Origin: Bradyrhizobium sp. CCGUVB1N3
GTDB taxonomy: Bacteria > Pseudomonadota > Alphaproteobacteria > Rhizobiales > Xanthobacteraceae
Direction: 5' to 3'
Length of the DNA: 64,000 bases
Assembly (NCBI RefSeq): GCF_024199925.1
Contig: NZ_JANADR010000001.1
Span: forward strand, 1-64,000
Part shown: piece after piece, positions 8,695 through 15,874 of the stretch
How positions within the stretch are numbered: the stretch's first letter is position 1
Layout of the letters: every line of letters begins with the position of its first letter
Position numbers and translations under genes: made by a program
Notes under the pieces: model-generated
Told to the model about the DNA's origin: nothing
The model's input: only the letters and a program-made list of their open reading frames with translations
Databases searched by the model: none

Positions 8695-8980
8695 TCCGAA
8701 CTGGCCCCCGAGCGGGGATCGCGCGCTAAGTTGCGCGTTATTTGGCTAACCGCCGCGTGGCAAAAGACGTCCAACATCGCGTCCAACAATCCGTCCAACG
8801 AACCGTCCAACAATTTTTCTCATCGGCTCGTAAATATTTGATTTATATATGGTAATGAACCGTGTCGATGCACGTCGCCCGCTCCAACTACCCTCTTCAC
8901 CCGCTCCAATGTTTTCAATGGTTTAGCTCGCCGAGCCCGTCTCGTTCTGACAGGTCACGTTTTTTCATTCTGACAAACGT
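8695..8980. other. Intergenic region between cassette and recombinase tail
   Basis: No gene is seen. The region contains a short GC hairpin (CCCCGAGCGGGG, near 8706-8717), a second GC stem (GCGCG...GCGCG, near 8722-8738) that may terminate the cassette transcript, the tandem repeat array at 8768-8815, and an AT-rich stretch (8815-8850). Two related copies of TTCTGACA lie near 8945 and 8968. This is a plausible place for recombinase arm-type sites, but no core attachment site can be defined from one end. Confidence 0.5.
8768..8815 (+). repeat. Four tandem 12-bp repeats (iteron-like)
   Basis: Units CGTCCAACATCG, CGTCCAACAATC, CGTCCAACGAAC and CGTCCAACAATT follow each other with an exact 12-bp period. 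The CGTCCAAC core is invariant in all four. Helically phased (about one turn) direct repeats next to a recombinase gene are typical of protein-binding arrays such as integrase arm sites or iterons. The array can also be read as a VQxx peptide repeat, but no proper gene contains it. Confidence 0.85.
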
Positions 8981-9290
8981 TCACTTTCCCTTCGCTTGTC
9001 TGGCTCGGCGCTTGATGCGTTTCATTTGCGCATCCTGTTTGGCTTCATCGTCGTCGTGCAGATAGTTCGCCATTGCCGCAGTCGATGACCACTGGCCCTT
9101 CTTCATAAGTTGGGTCTCCGTGAGCCCCGACGCGCTCGCTTCTGTTGTGCCGCCATGCCGGCCGAAAGACGTAAACGTCAGTTCAGGCCGCAAGCCCGCA
9201 GCCAAGATAATCTTCTTCGTGATGCGCTGGACTTGCGTCAGCATTTCGCCCTTGCTGAACCAAGGTTTACCGCTGCCGTCACGCAGGCCG
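8981..9290 (-). pseudogene. C-terminal remnant of a tyrosine recombinase/integrase
   Basis: The minus-strand frame encodes a recombinase tail: KPWFSKGEMLTQVQRITKK, then AAGLRPELTFTSFGRHGGTTE, TETQLMKKGQWSS and AMANYLHDDDE. This contains the catalytic Arg/His-box region (FGRHGG), the later G-W position and the terminal active-site Tyr. The normal N-terminal two-thirds is absent: upstream of about 9290 the DNA is the coding sequence of a TctC gene on the other strand. The fragment therefore cannot be a working recombinase. It marks the right edge of the element and a recombination or deletion junction. Confidence 0.75.
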
Positions 9291-10009
9291 ACGCCGATGG
9301 TTACACGGTCTTTGTCACGACGAACTCGACACAATCGGCAAACGTCAATCTGTTTAGTGCAATGCCTTACGATCCGAAGGCGGATTTTGCGCCGGTGGCT
9401 GGCATCATGACCATTCCGATGATGCTGAGTGTCAGGCCCGACTTTCCCGCCAAGGACGTCAAGGAGTTCATCGCCATCGCCAAGCAGCGGCCAAAGCCGG
9501 TATCATTCGGGAGCGGCAACACCTCGAGCCGCGGTGCCGCGGAACTGTTTCGTTCCCGGGCCGGAATCGAGATGCAACACGTGCCCTATCGCGGCATGCC
9601 GCAGGCACTGACTGACGTGCTCGGCGGCGAAATCGATTGCGTCTTCGCCGATCCCGCCAGTGCGCAGGGCTTGATTCAGGATGGTCGGCTGCGGGTTCTT
9701 GCAGTGACGAGCAACGAACGGCTCAAAGGACTGCCTGATGTTCCGACACTCGCCGAGGCTGGGTTGCCGAAATCCGAGCTGACCGCTTGGGTCGGCGTTT
9801 TCGTGCGTGCGGGGACGCCGCCCGATATCGTCGCGAAGCTCAGACATCTCGTGCTGGCCTTCGTCAGCAGCGCGGAGACAGATGCCTATCTGCAATCCGT
9901 CGGCGCCAAGCCGTTCCCGGCGGGGCCGGATGAACTTGGGTCGTTCGAGGATGACGATACGCGTCGTTGGGCCGAAATTGCCGAGATCGCGAAGATCGAG
10001 AAGAAATAG
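9280..10009 (+). pseudogene. 5'-truncated TctC/Bug-family tricarboxylate receptor gene
   Basis: From about codon DADGYTVFVTTNSTQSAN onward the frame matches Bug receptors of tripartite tricarboxylate transporters (APDGYTL... region, YDPxxDFAPV, VPYRG, GEIDCVFADP, LRVLAVT, LPDVPTLAEAG). The usual first 70-80 residues (signal peptide and first lobe) are missing, replaced by sequence antisense to the recombinase tail. The apparent start at 9110 lies in that foreign DNA and gives no signal peptide. No tctA/tctB genes are nearby. Probably non-functional. Confidence 0.75.
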
Positions 10010-10010
10010 A

Positions 10011-10859
10011 TCACTGGCGCAGAGTGATCGCACCGCGGTCGAGCACGACGACATCCCGCTCGAGCGCCCGCGCGCGGAAGCGAATTTGGTGGCCCATTGC
10101 GAAGAACTCGGTTCGAATGGTCTCGCCGGGGAAAACCGGTTTGCTGAAACGGGCAGAAAGCGATCCCAATCGCTCGGGCATGCCGTCCGCAAAGGTCGCG
10201 AGCGCCGCTCGTGTCGCAATTCCGAGCGTGCACAGGCCGTGCAGGATCGGCCGTTCGAAACCAGCCTTGGCCGCGGCTGCGGGATCTGCGTGGATCGGAT
10301 TGTAGTCGCCGCTCAACCGGTAGATCAGTGCGCTCTGCGGCAACGTCGTGATCTGGCTGGTCTGCGATGGAAAGCCTTCCGACAATGGGGCGACCTCCGC
10401 CGGGACGGCGCCGAAACTGCCACAGCCGCCGTCGCCACGCAGAAAAAGCACGCTGCGGACCGTCGCCAGCTTGGCGTTCGCGTCGCTCAGCGTTTTGACG
10501 AGATGCAGAATGGCGCCTTTCCCGGCCCCTTTATCCACCACCGCAGAAATCTCGTACCGCGCCGTGACAGTGCCCTCAGCCGGAATCGGACTGTGGATTT
10601 CGAAACTTTGTTCGCCGTGCAGCAATCGGACCCAGTCTATGCCGAGTTCCGGTCGTTTCGCCCAGAAACCCGGATGGGCAAGCACGCAGCAGATGGAGGG
10701 GACTGCGCGAAGGTCGGCCTCATAGACAAAGTTGAGCTGCGATGGGTCAAGCGGATCTGATCCGTAGCCGAGCCCAAGTGCGTAGAGCATCGTGTCGCGG
10801 CGCGTGTATGTGTGCGAGACCGGCTCAAAACGAAAGTCTTGTATAGCTTCGAGGTTCAA
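10011..10859 (-). CDS. MaoC-family hydratase (2-enoyl-CoA hydratase 2 type), 282 aa
   Basis: Double hot-dog protein like the hydratase-2 domain of multifunctional enzyme 2. It hydrates trans-2-enoyl-CoA to (3R)-3-hydroxyacyl-CoA. The hydratase-2 signature is present in YRLSGDYNPIHADPAAA (catalytic Asp and His) followed by AGFERPILHGL. The N-terminal half has YALGLGYGSDPLD, typical of the family. It is read divergently from the binding-protein gene at 11080, with an 18-bp operator between. Its stop lies 1 bp from the truncated TctC stop. A second relative is at 39601-40476. Confidence 0.9.
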   Translation of the reverse strand: MNLEAIQDFRFEPVSHTYTRRDTMLYALGLGYGSDPLDPSQLNFVYEADLRAVPSICCVLAHPGFWAKRPELGIDWVRLLHGEQSFEIHSPIPAEGTVTARYEISAVVDKGAGKGAILHLVKTLSDANAKLATVRSVLFLRGDGGCGSFGAVPAEVAPLSEGFPSQTSQITTLPQSALIYRLSGDYNPIHADPAAAAKAGFERPILHGLCTLGIATRAALATFADGMPERLGSLSARFSKPVFPGETIRTEFFAMGHQIRFRARALERDVVVLDRGAITLRQ

Positions 10860-10952
10860 GATGTTCTCCGTGCGCTAAGACCCCTCGGTGTCCATGCCGA
10901 CCGGTGGGCATTCTCGATCGCGCCGAGGCTGTTGCAATCGTGCTCTATCATA

Positions 10953-10970
10953 TAGTACACAAGCGTACTA
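10953..10970. promoter_or_regulatory. 18-bp palindromic operator (site a)
   Basis: TAGTAC-ACAAGC-GTACTA: perfect 6-bp half-sites. It lies 94 bp before the MaoC gene (minus) and 110 bp before the chosen start of the binding-protein gene (plus). Best-conserved member of the island-wide motif, together with site i. Confidence 0.85.
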
Positions 10971-11079
10971 AATATAGACCGTCGGGCGCAAGGGCCGGAC
11001 GGCAGGGAGCTGCGCCGTGATTTCGAGCATCGGATGGTCAAACCATTGGATTCATGCCTGGGGATCGTCCAGGCGGACT

Positions 11080-12312
11080 ATGCTCCGACAGGCCGGCTTC
11101 GGCATCGCAAGAGTGTTCGCAGGGTTGCTGGTCAGTTTGCTTGCTGGTCAGGCGATCGCCGGCGAAAAAAAATATGGCCCCGGCGTCAGCGACACTGAAA
11201 TCAGGATCGGCAACACCTCGCCCTATAGCGGCCCGGCGTCTGCCTTCAGCATGGTTGCCAAGACCGAGGAGGCATATTTCCGCAAGGTCAATGCGGAGGG
11301 AGGCATCAACGGTCGACGCATCGTGTTCCTCTCCTACGATGACGCTTACTCGCCGCCCAAGGCCGTCGAGCAGACAAGACGGCTGGTTGAAAGCGAGGAA
11401 GTCCTGGTCGTCTTCAACGCTCTTGGCACCGCGTCGAATTCAGCCGTTCAGAAATACCTGAACGCCAAGAAGGTGCCTCAGCTGTTCGTGTCGAGTGGCG
11501 CTGCCAAATGGAACGATCCGAAGAACTTTCCATGGACGATGGGATTCACCCCGAGCTATGAGACCGAAGGCTACATCTACGCGAAATATCTTCTGCGCGA
11601 GCGCCCCGTTTCGAAGGTTGCGATATTCTTTCAGAATGATGACTTCGGCAAGGATTACCTGAAAGGAATCAAAGCTGGGCTCGGCGATAGGGCCACGTCC
11701 ATGATCGTTGCGGAGGAGGCGTTCGATGTGTCCGAGCCGACCATCGATTCCCATCTTGTGAAGCTCAAGGCGACCGGCGCTGACGTGCTGTTCGACGTCG
11801 CGACGCCAAAATTCGCGGCTCAGGCGATCAAAAAGGTGAGCGAGCTTGGCTGGAAGCCGCTGCATATTCTCAGCTACGTGTCGGCTTCGACCGGTAGTGT
11901 GATCAAACCGGCCGGGTTCGAGAATGCGCAAGGGTTGATCTCGGCAGCATATTTCAAGGACCCCAACGATCCGACCTGGAAAGACGATTTGGGGCTGAAG
12001 GAGCTCAACGGATTTCTTGACGGTTATTTTCCCGGCGCTGATCGGAGCGATACGCTGATCGTGAATGGCTACAACACAGCGCAGGCGCTCGTTTACCTCC
12101 TGAAGCAGTGTGGTGATGATCTGACGCGCGAGAATATCATGCGTCATGCTTCCAATCTCAAGCAGGTCGAGCTCGGAATGCTGCTGCCGGGTATCCGGCT
12201 GAACACCTCGCCTGGGGATTTCGCGCCGATCAAGCAATGGCAGTTGATGCGGTTCGAGGGGACGAATTGGCATCTGTTTGGCGACGTCATGAGTGGCGAC
12301 TCGAATAACTGA
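11080..12312 (+). CDS. Liv-type ABC transporter substrate-binding protein, 410 aa
   Basis: Periplasmic Peripla_BP_6 (LivK-like) receptor. The start at 11080 gives a clean signal peptide (basic MLRQAGFGIAR, hydrophobic core VFAGLLVSLLAG, cut near AIAG). Family features include YGPGVSDTEIRIGNTSPYSGP, GGINGRRI, DDAYSPPKAVEQTRRLV, and a FFQNDDFGKDYL lobe. It shares its layout with the protein at 32204-33397 and the stub at 54638. It is expressed with the SDR gene 15 bp downstream. No permease genes are adjacent, so it may feed the LivHMGF set at 40834-44111. The ligand is unknown; a carboxylate of the island's pathway is likely. Confidence 0.9.
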   Translation: MLRQAGFGIARVFAGLLVSLLAGQAIAGEKKYGPGVSDTEIRIGNTSPYSGPASAFSMVAKTEEAYFRKVNAEGGINGRRIVFLSYDDAYSPPKAVEQTRRLVESEEVLVVFNALGTASNSAVQKYLNAKKVPQLFVSSGAAKWNDPKNFPWTMGFTPSYETEGYIYAKYLLRERPVSKVAIFFQNDDFGKDYLKGIKAGLGDRATSMIVAEEAFDVSEPTIDSHLVKLKATGADVLFDVATPKFAAQAIKKVSELGWKPLHILSYVSASTGSVIKPAGFENAQGLISAAYFKDPNDPTWKDDLGLKELNGFLDGYFPGADRSDTLIVNGYNTAQALVYLLKQCGDDLTRENIMRHASNLKQVELGMLLPGIRLNTSPGDFAPIKQWQLMRFEGTNWHLFGDVMSGDSNN

Positions 12313-12327
12313 GGGAAAGGAAGGTTC

Positions 12328-13230
12328 ATGGGACAACTTTGTGTCGGGCGGGTTGCTATCGTGACCGGAGGTGGTCGTGGGCTGGGACGCGAGTATGCCT
12401 TGATGCTGGCTGAGCAGGGGGCCAAGGTCGTGGTCAACGATCTCGGCGCCACCGCAGCGGGCGAGGGAGCCGATCTTTCACCCGCCCGCGAGGTCGTCGA
12501 CGAGATCAAGCGCGCCGGCGGTGAGGCGATCGTCAACGGCAACGACGTCAGCGATTGGGCGGGCGCCAAGGCGCTGATCGATGACGCCGTCAATACGTTC
12601 GGGCGGCTCGATGTTCTCATCAACAATGCCGGCATCCTGCGGGACCGCATGATGGTCAATATGACCGAGGCGGAATGGGACGCTGTCATCAAGGTGCATC
12701 TGAAGGGCACCTTCGCGCCCTCTCATCATGCCGCGCAATATTGGCGCCAAGAGACCAAGAAGCGCGGTACACCGGTTGCCGCGCGCCTGATCAACACATC
12801 TTCGGCTTCAGGGCTGTTCGGCAATGTCGGTCAGAGCAACTATGGAGCCGCCAAGGCAGGCATCGCCGCCTTCACCGTTATCAGTGCCATGGAGCTTCGG
12901 CAGTACGGAATCACGGTGAACGCGATCGCGCCTAGGGCGCAAACCCGGATGACTGAAGGTCTGAGGGAGCGTAGTGAGGAGGATATCAAGCGCCGGAATC
13001 CACGCTGGGTTGCTCCAATTGTGGTCTGGCTTGCAAGCGAGCAGTCAGCCGACGTGACGGGCCGCGTGTTCGAAGCTGGCGATGGAATTCTCAAGGTCGC
13101 CGAAGGATGGCACGCCGGACCGGGAATCGACCCGGTCGAAGATCCCAACGCACTTGGCCCTCAGATCGCCGAGCTGATGCAGAAAGCGCGACCCAATGCT
13201 GACATCTGGGGGCGCGACATCGTCGCGTGA
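12328..13230 (+). CDS. Short-chain dehydrogenase, (3R)-hydroxyacyl-CoA dehydrogenase type, 300 aa
   Basis: Classical SDR resembling the dehydrogenase domain of multifunctional enzyme 2. It has the NAD-binding TGGGRGLGREYA, NNAG, catalytic Ser in NTSSASGLFGN and Tyr/Lys in NYGAAKAG. The 300-aa length with the NDLGATAAGEG loop is typical of that group. It likely oxidises the 3-hydroxyacyl-CoA formed by a MaoC hydratase such as 10011-10859. RBS GGAAAGGAAGG precedes the ATG. It follows the binding-protein gene by 15 bp. Confidence 0.88.
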   Translation: MGQLCVGRVAIVTGGGRGLGREYALMLAEQGAKVVVNDLGATAAGEGADLSPAREVVDEIKRAGGEAIVNGNDVSDWAGAKALIDDAVNTFGRLDVLINNAGILRDRMMVNMTEAEWDAVIKVHLKGTFAPSHHAAQYWRQETKKRGTPVAARLINTSSASGLFGNVGQSNYGAAKAGIAAFTVISAMELRQYGITVNAIAPRAQTRMTEGLRERSEEDIKRRNPRWVAPIVVWLASEQSADVTGRVFEAGDGILKVAEGWHAGPGIDPVEDPNALGPQIAELMQKARPNADIWGRDIVA

Positions 13231-13274
13231 GCCTGCGGAACTCCTCCCGGAGCACCTCAGGCGGGTGGTTGGTT

Positions 13275-13796
13275 TCAGGCCGCCGCCCGCCGCTTCTTCC
13301 GGGTTTTGGGCCGCGGCACGTCCTCCTCGTCCTCTTCGCCCTCGGCCTCAGTACCGTCGGACATGGCGAGGAGATTATGCTTCATGGCAAGGAGCGCTTC
13401 TGCTGCGCCTTCGAGCTCCTTTCGATCGATCCCGTTGACGATTCTTTCGTTGAACTTGTCGGTCTCTTTCCGCAGTTTCTCGAGGAAACCGCGTGCCTGC
13501 TTAGTGACATAGACGCGCTTGATGCGCCGGTCGACCGGATCGACCTGGCGTATCACGAACCCGGATGTTTCGAGGCGGTCAATCAGCGCGCCGACCGCAA
13601 CCTTGCCGACGTCGAGCTCGTTGGCGAGCTGCACTTGAGGAAGCCCGTCCTTGCGCGAAATGAACGCAAGGACCCACCACTGCGACCGGGTGATCCCAAG
13701 CGGTGCCAGCGCCCGATCGAACATCATCCTCCTGAGCCGTGACACGTCGTGAATGAGATATCCAAGCCGGAGATCCCAATCGGGCTGATCAGCCAT
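13275..13796 (-). CDS. MarR-family transcriptional repressor (BadR-like by context), 173 aa
   Basis: The start at 13796 (MADQPDWDLR) is chosen because of AGGGAAA just upstream; the longer frame would begin inside the operator. Winged helix: LGITRSQWWVLAFISRKDG, recognition region VQLANELDVGKVAVGALIDRLE, and wing DPVDRRIKRVYVT. The C-terminus is unusual, with an acidic run (EGEEDEED) then a basic tail (RPKTRKKRRAAA). In R. palustris the MarR protein BadR represses the badHI-aliAB-badK genes and responds to an alicyclic CoA ester. Here the gene has operator site b upstream of itself, so it is the likely reader of the repeated 18-bp palindrome and probably autoregulated. Confidence 0.88.
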   Translation of the reverse strand: MADQPDWDLRLGYLIHDVSRLRRMMFDRALAPLGITRSQWWVLAFISRKDGLPQVQLANELDVGKVAVGALIDRLETSGFVIRQVDPVDRRIKRVYVTKQARGFLEKLRKETDKFNERIVNGIDRKELEGAAEALLAMKHNLLAMSDGTEAEGEEDEEDVPRPKTRKKRRAAA

Positions 13797-13843
13797 TGAT
13801 GTTTCCCTAGAAAGTCGAGTCGGATTCGAGAGTTCAACTAATA

Positions 13844-13861
13844 CCATACACCAGCGTATTT
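13844..13861. promoter_or_regulatory. 18-bp palindromic operator (site b, marR promoter)
   Basis: CCATAC-ACCAGC-GTATTT, a degenerate member of the motif (core ATAC...GTAT). It lies 48 bp upstream of the marR start. Confidence 0.65.
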
Positions 13862-13928
13862 TAAAGGAAAGGGAGCAGAACTTGGCTAAAACCTCCGCTT
13901 TCTGGCTTGGACAGCGGATTTACAAAAT

Positions 13929-13946
13929 AAGTACGCTAGTGTATTA
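13929..13946. promoter_or_regulatory. 18-bp palindromic operator (site c)
   Basis: AAGTAC-GCTAGT-GTATTA. It lies 79 bp before the SDR start at 14025, with site b 68 bp away on the marR side of the same divergent region. Confidence 0.78.
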
Positions 13947-14024
13947 ATTGTGAGTTGGCTGGATCTGGTCCGCTGCAGAAGCCGCCGACCGCCGACCCAT
14001 TCGGCCATAGGAAGGAAGCCGCTC

Positions 14025-14906
14025 ATGTTCGACACGGCCGTGCTCAAGGGAAAGCGCATTCTGGTTACCGGTGGCGGAACCGGACTCGGCAAGGAAATGT
14101 CGGTGGGGTTCGCGGCGCACGGTGCTCATGTCTACATCTGCGGACGCAGGAAAGAGGTCCTGGACGCGGCAGTCCAGGAAATTCGTACGCGGTCTGGAGG
14201 ACAGGTATCTGCGCTGCTCGCCAATGTCCGCGATCCCGACAGCATCGAAGCGCTGATGAACACCATTTGGGCGGACGGACCGCTGACTGGGCTCGTCAAC
14301 AACGCCGGTGCCAACTTCCTGGCGCCGACCGAAAGCCTGTCGCCACGCGGATATGAGGCGGTCCGGTCCACGGTGATGGATGGCTCGTTCTACATGTCGC
14401 TTGCCTGCGGCAAGCGCTGGATCGCGGCGGGTGTGCCCGGCGTGATCATCAGCAATCTCGTCACCTGGGTGTGGACCGGATCGGCCTACGTGGTGCCGGC
14501 GGCGATGGCGAAGGCAGCCGTACACGCCATGACGATGTCGCTCGCTGTCGAGTGGGGACCCAGGAACATTCGCGTTAACGCGATCGCACCCGGGCCGTTT
14601 CCGACTGAGGGAGCCTGGGACAAGCTCAATCCGTTGGCTGAGACGGGTGTCGGCGCGACCCAGGCAGAAGAGGTCCCGCTCCGCCGCTTCGGCAAGATGG
14701 ATGAGCTGCGCAATCTCCTGATCTTCCTGATGTCGGATGGTTGCAGCTACATCACTGGCGATACCATCAGCATCGATGGCGGACACCATCTTGCCGCGCC
14801 CAGCACTTTTGCGGGGCTTTCGAAGCTGTCCGCGGCGGATTGGCAGCGTGCGCGCGAAGCCATTCAAGGCTCGGTGCAGAAAGAGAAGCAGGCACGTTCG
14901 ATCTGA
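14025..14906 (+). CDS. SDR, 2,4-dienoyl-CoA-reductase-like, 293 aa
   Basis: The ATG at 14025 has AGGAAGGA upstream. NADP-binding TGGGTGLGKEMS and NNAG are clear. The usual SDR YxxxK is replaced by VPAAMAKAAVHAMTMSLAVEWG, as in DECR1-type 2,4-dienoyl-CoA reductases (which have SASAKAGVEAM). GPFPTEGAWDKLNP also matches that family. It would reduce 2,4-dienoyl-CoA or related unsaturated thioesters using NADPH. It forms an operon with the crotonase gene 31 bp downstream and is preceded by operator site c. Confidence 0.85.
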   Translation: MFDTAVLKGKRILVTGGGTGLGKEMSVGFAAHGAHVYICGRRKEVLDAAVQEIRTRSGGQVSALLANVRDPDSIEALMNTIWADGPLTGLVNNAGANFLAPTESLSPRGYEAVRSTVMDGSFYMSLACGKRWIAAGVPGVIISNLVTWVWTGSAYVVPAAMAKAAVHAMTMSLAVEWGPRNIRVNAIAPGPFPTEGAWDKLNPLAETGVGATQAEEVPLRRFGKMDELRNLLIFLMSDGCSYITGDTISIDGGHHLAAPSTFAGLSKLSAADWQRAREAIQGSVQKEKQARSI

Positions 14907-14937
14907 TCCTTGAGCAAACTCTAACGAAGAGGCTTTG

Positions 14938-15738
14938 ATGGGACTGGCAGTACCGACAAAGAGCTTCGAGTGCACCATTGAGAATGGGCTTGCACACATC
15001 GATCTGGCCCAGCCCACGCGAGGTAATCCGATCGACGGGACATTCTGTCGCGAGTTCGGCCTTGCAATTTCGGAGTTGAGTGAGCGCGCGGACGTACGGG
15101 CGGTACTGCTTTCGGCGCGCGGACGCCTGTTCAGCGTCGGTGGCGATCTGATGTCGCTGGTGAGCCAGGGAGAGGCGCTGCCGGCGACGATCAAGGCTTG
15201 GACAGCGGACCTGCACGCGGCGATCGCAAGAATGGTCCGGATGCGGGCACCCGTCGTTGCGTCCGTTCACGGCAATGTCGCGGGTGGAAGCGTATCGCTC
15301 ATGGCAGCAGCAGATCTGGTGGTGATGGCAGAAACGGCGCGAATCTCCGCTGCGTTTTCCAAGATCGGGTTCAGCCCGGACAGCGGTTCGACGACGACCG
15401 TGACGCGCCGCATCGGCGTTGCCCGCGCGAGACGGTTCTTCCTGCTTGGCGAGGCCCTCGATGCCGGAACGGCGCTGTCGCTGGGCCTTGTCGATTTCGT
15501 CGTGCCTGATGACGCGGTGCAGTCCGAGGCCCTCCGGATCGCAAGGGAACTCGCCGCAGGGCCGACCGAAGCGTTTGGCGCGATCAAGCGACTGTTCTCC
15601 CAAACCAGCGATCGATCGTTCGAAAGCCAGCTCGAGGAGGAGGCCCAGACGCTCGCCGCGATTTCGCGGACCGCCGATGCCCGCGAAGGCGTCAGGGCCT
15701 TTACCGAGAAGCGCAAGCCAGTGTTCGAAGGAAAATGA
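14938..15738 (+). CDS. Crotonase-family isomerase/hydratase, 266 aa
   Basis: The ATG at 14938 follows GAAGAGG. Oxyanion-hole segments are present (ARGRLFSVGGDLM; GNVAGGSVSLMAAADLV). Neither catalytic Glu of true enoyl-CoA hydratases is present: the first site is GGSVSLM and the second is IGFSPDSGST, where the Asp of PDSG matches the catalytic Asp of PaaG-type isomerases. Double-bond isomerase activity is therefore more likely than hydration. Coupled to the dienoyl-CoA-reductase-like gene, which fits handling of misplaced double bonds. Confidence 0.85.
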   Translation: MGLAVPTKSFECTIENGLAHIDLAQPTRGNPIDGTFCREFGLAISELSERADVRAVLLSARGRLFSVGGDLMSLVSQGEALPATIKAWTADLHAAIARMVRMRAPVVASVHGNVAGGSVSLMAAADLVVMAETARISAAFSKIGFSPDSGSTTTVTRRIGVARARRFFLLGEALDAGTALSLGLVDFVVPDDAVQSEALRIARELAAGPTEAFGAIKRLFSQTSDRSFESQLEEEAQTLAAISRTADAREGVRAFTEKRKPVFEGK

Positions 15739-15741
15739 GCG

Positions 15742-15841
15742 CCGGCTTCGCGGTCGGAAGCGACAATCTGGACCATTGGCACGAGATCGTACTCCGCCAT
15801 AACGTACACACATTAACGATATAATCCGGCCGCGAAGCCGG
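15742..15841. repeat. 12-bp inverted repeat flanking the ligase promoter
   Basis: CCGGCTTCGCGG (15742-15753) and CCGCGAAGCCGG (15830-15841) are perfect inverted copies 76 bp apart. Between them lies weak operator d, and the second copy is 33 bp before the ligase start. The pair could form a large hairpin in read-through RNA from the upstream operon, or be two copies of a binding half-site. Confidence 0.6.
15802..15819. promoter_or_regulatory. Weak operator-like site (site d)
   Basis: ACGTAC-ACACAT-TAACGA. The left half-site matches the island motif (GTACAC) but the right half is poor. It lies 55 bp before the ligase start at 15875. Confidence 0.35.
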
Positions 15842-15874
15842 AAGGACACAGCGCTGCAAGAGGGAGAAATCACC

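Noticed and set aside
8695..8760. tRNA or attachment-site tRNA end near the element edge
   Set aside because: No cloverleaf or T-loop pattern is present; the stems are simple GC hairpins.
8768..8815. CRISPR-like short repeats
   Set aside because: Contiguous 12-bp units with no spacers and no cas genes; not a CRISPR array.
9110..9280. N-terminus of the TctC frame as a real protein start
   Set aside because: It is antisense to recombinase coding sequence and contains no signal peptide, so the frame is open by chance.
13797..13847. Longer marR frame starting at 13847
   Set aside because: Its first codon lies in operator site b and the extra 17 residues do not belong to the MarR fold; 13796 has a better ribosome site.
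14767..15873. Long antisense frames opposite the crotonase and SDR genes
   Set aside because: They are open only because of high-GC codon bias on the other strand; no family motif and no ribosome site.
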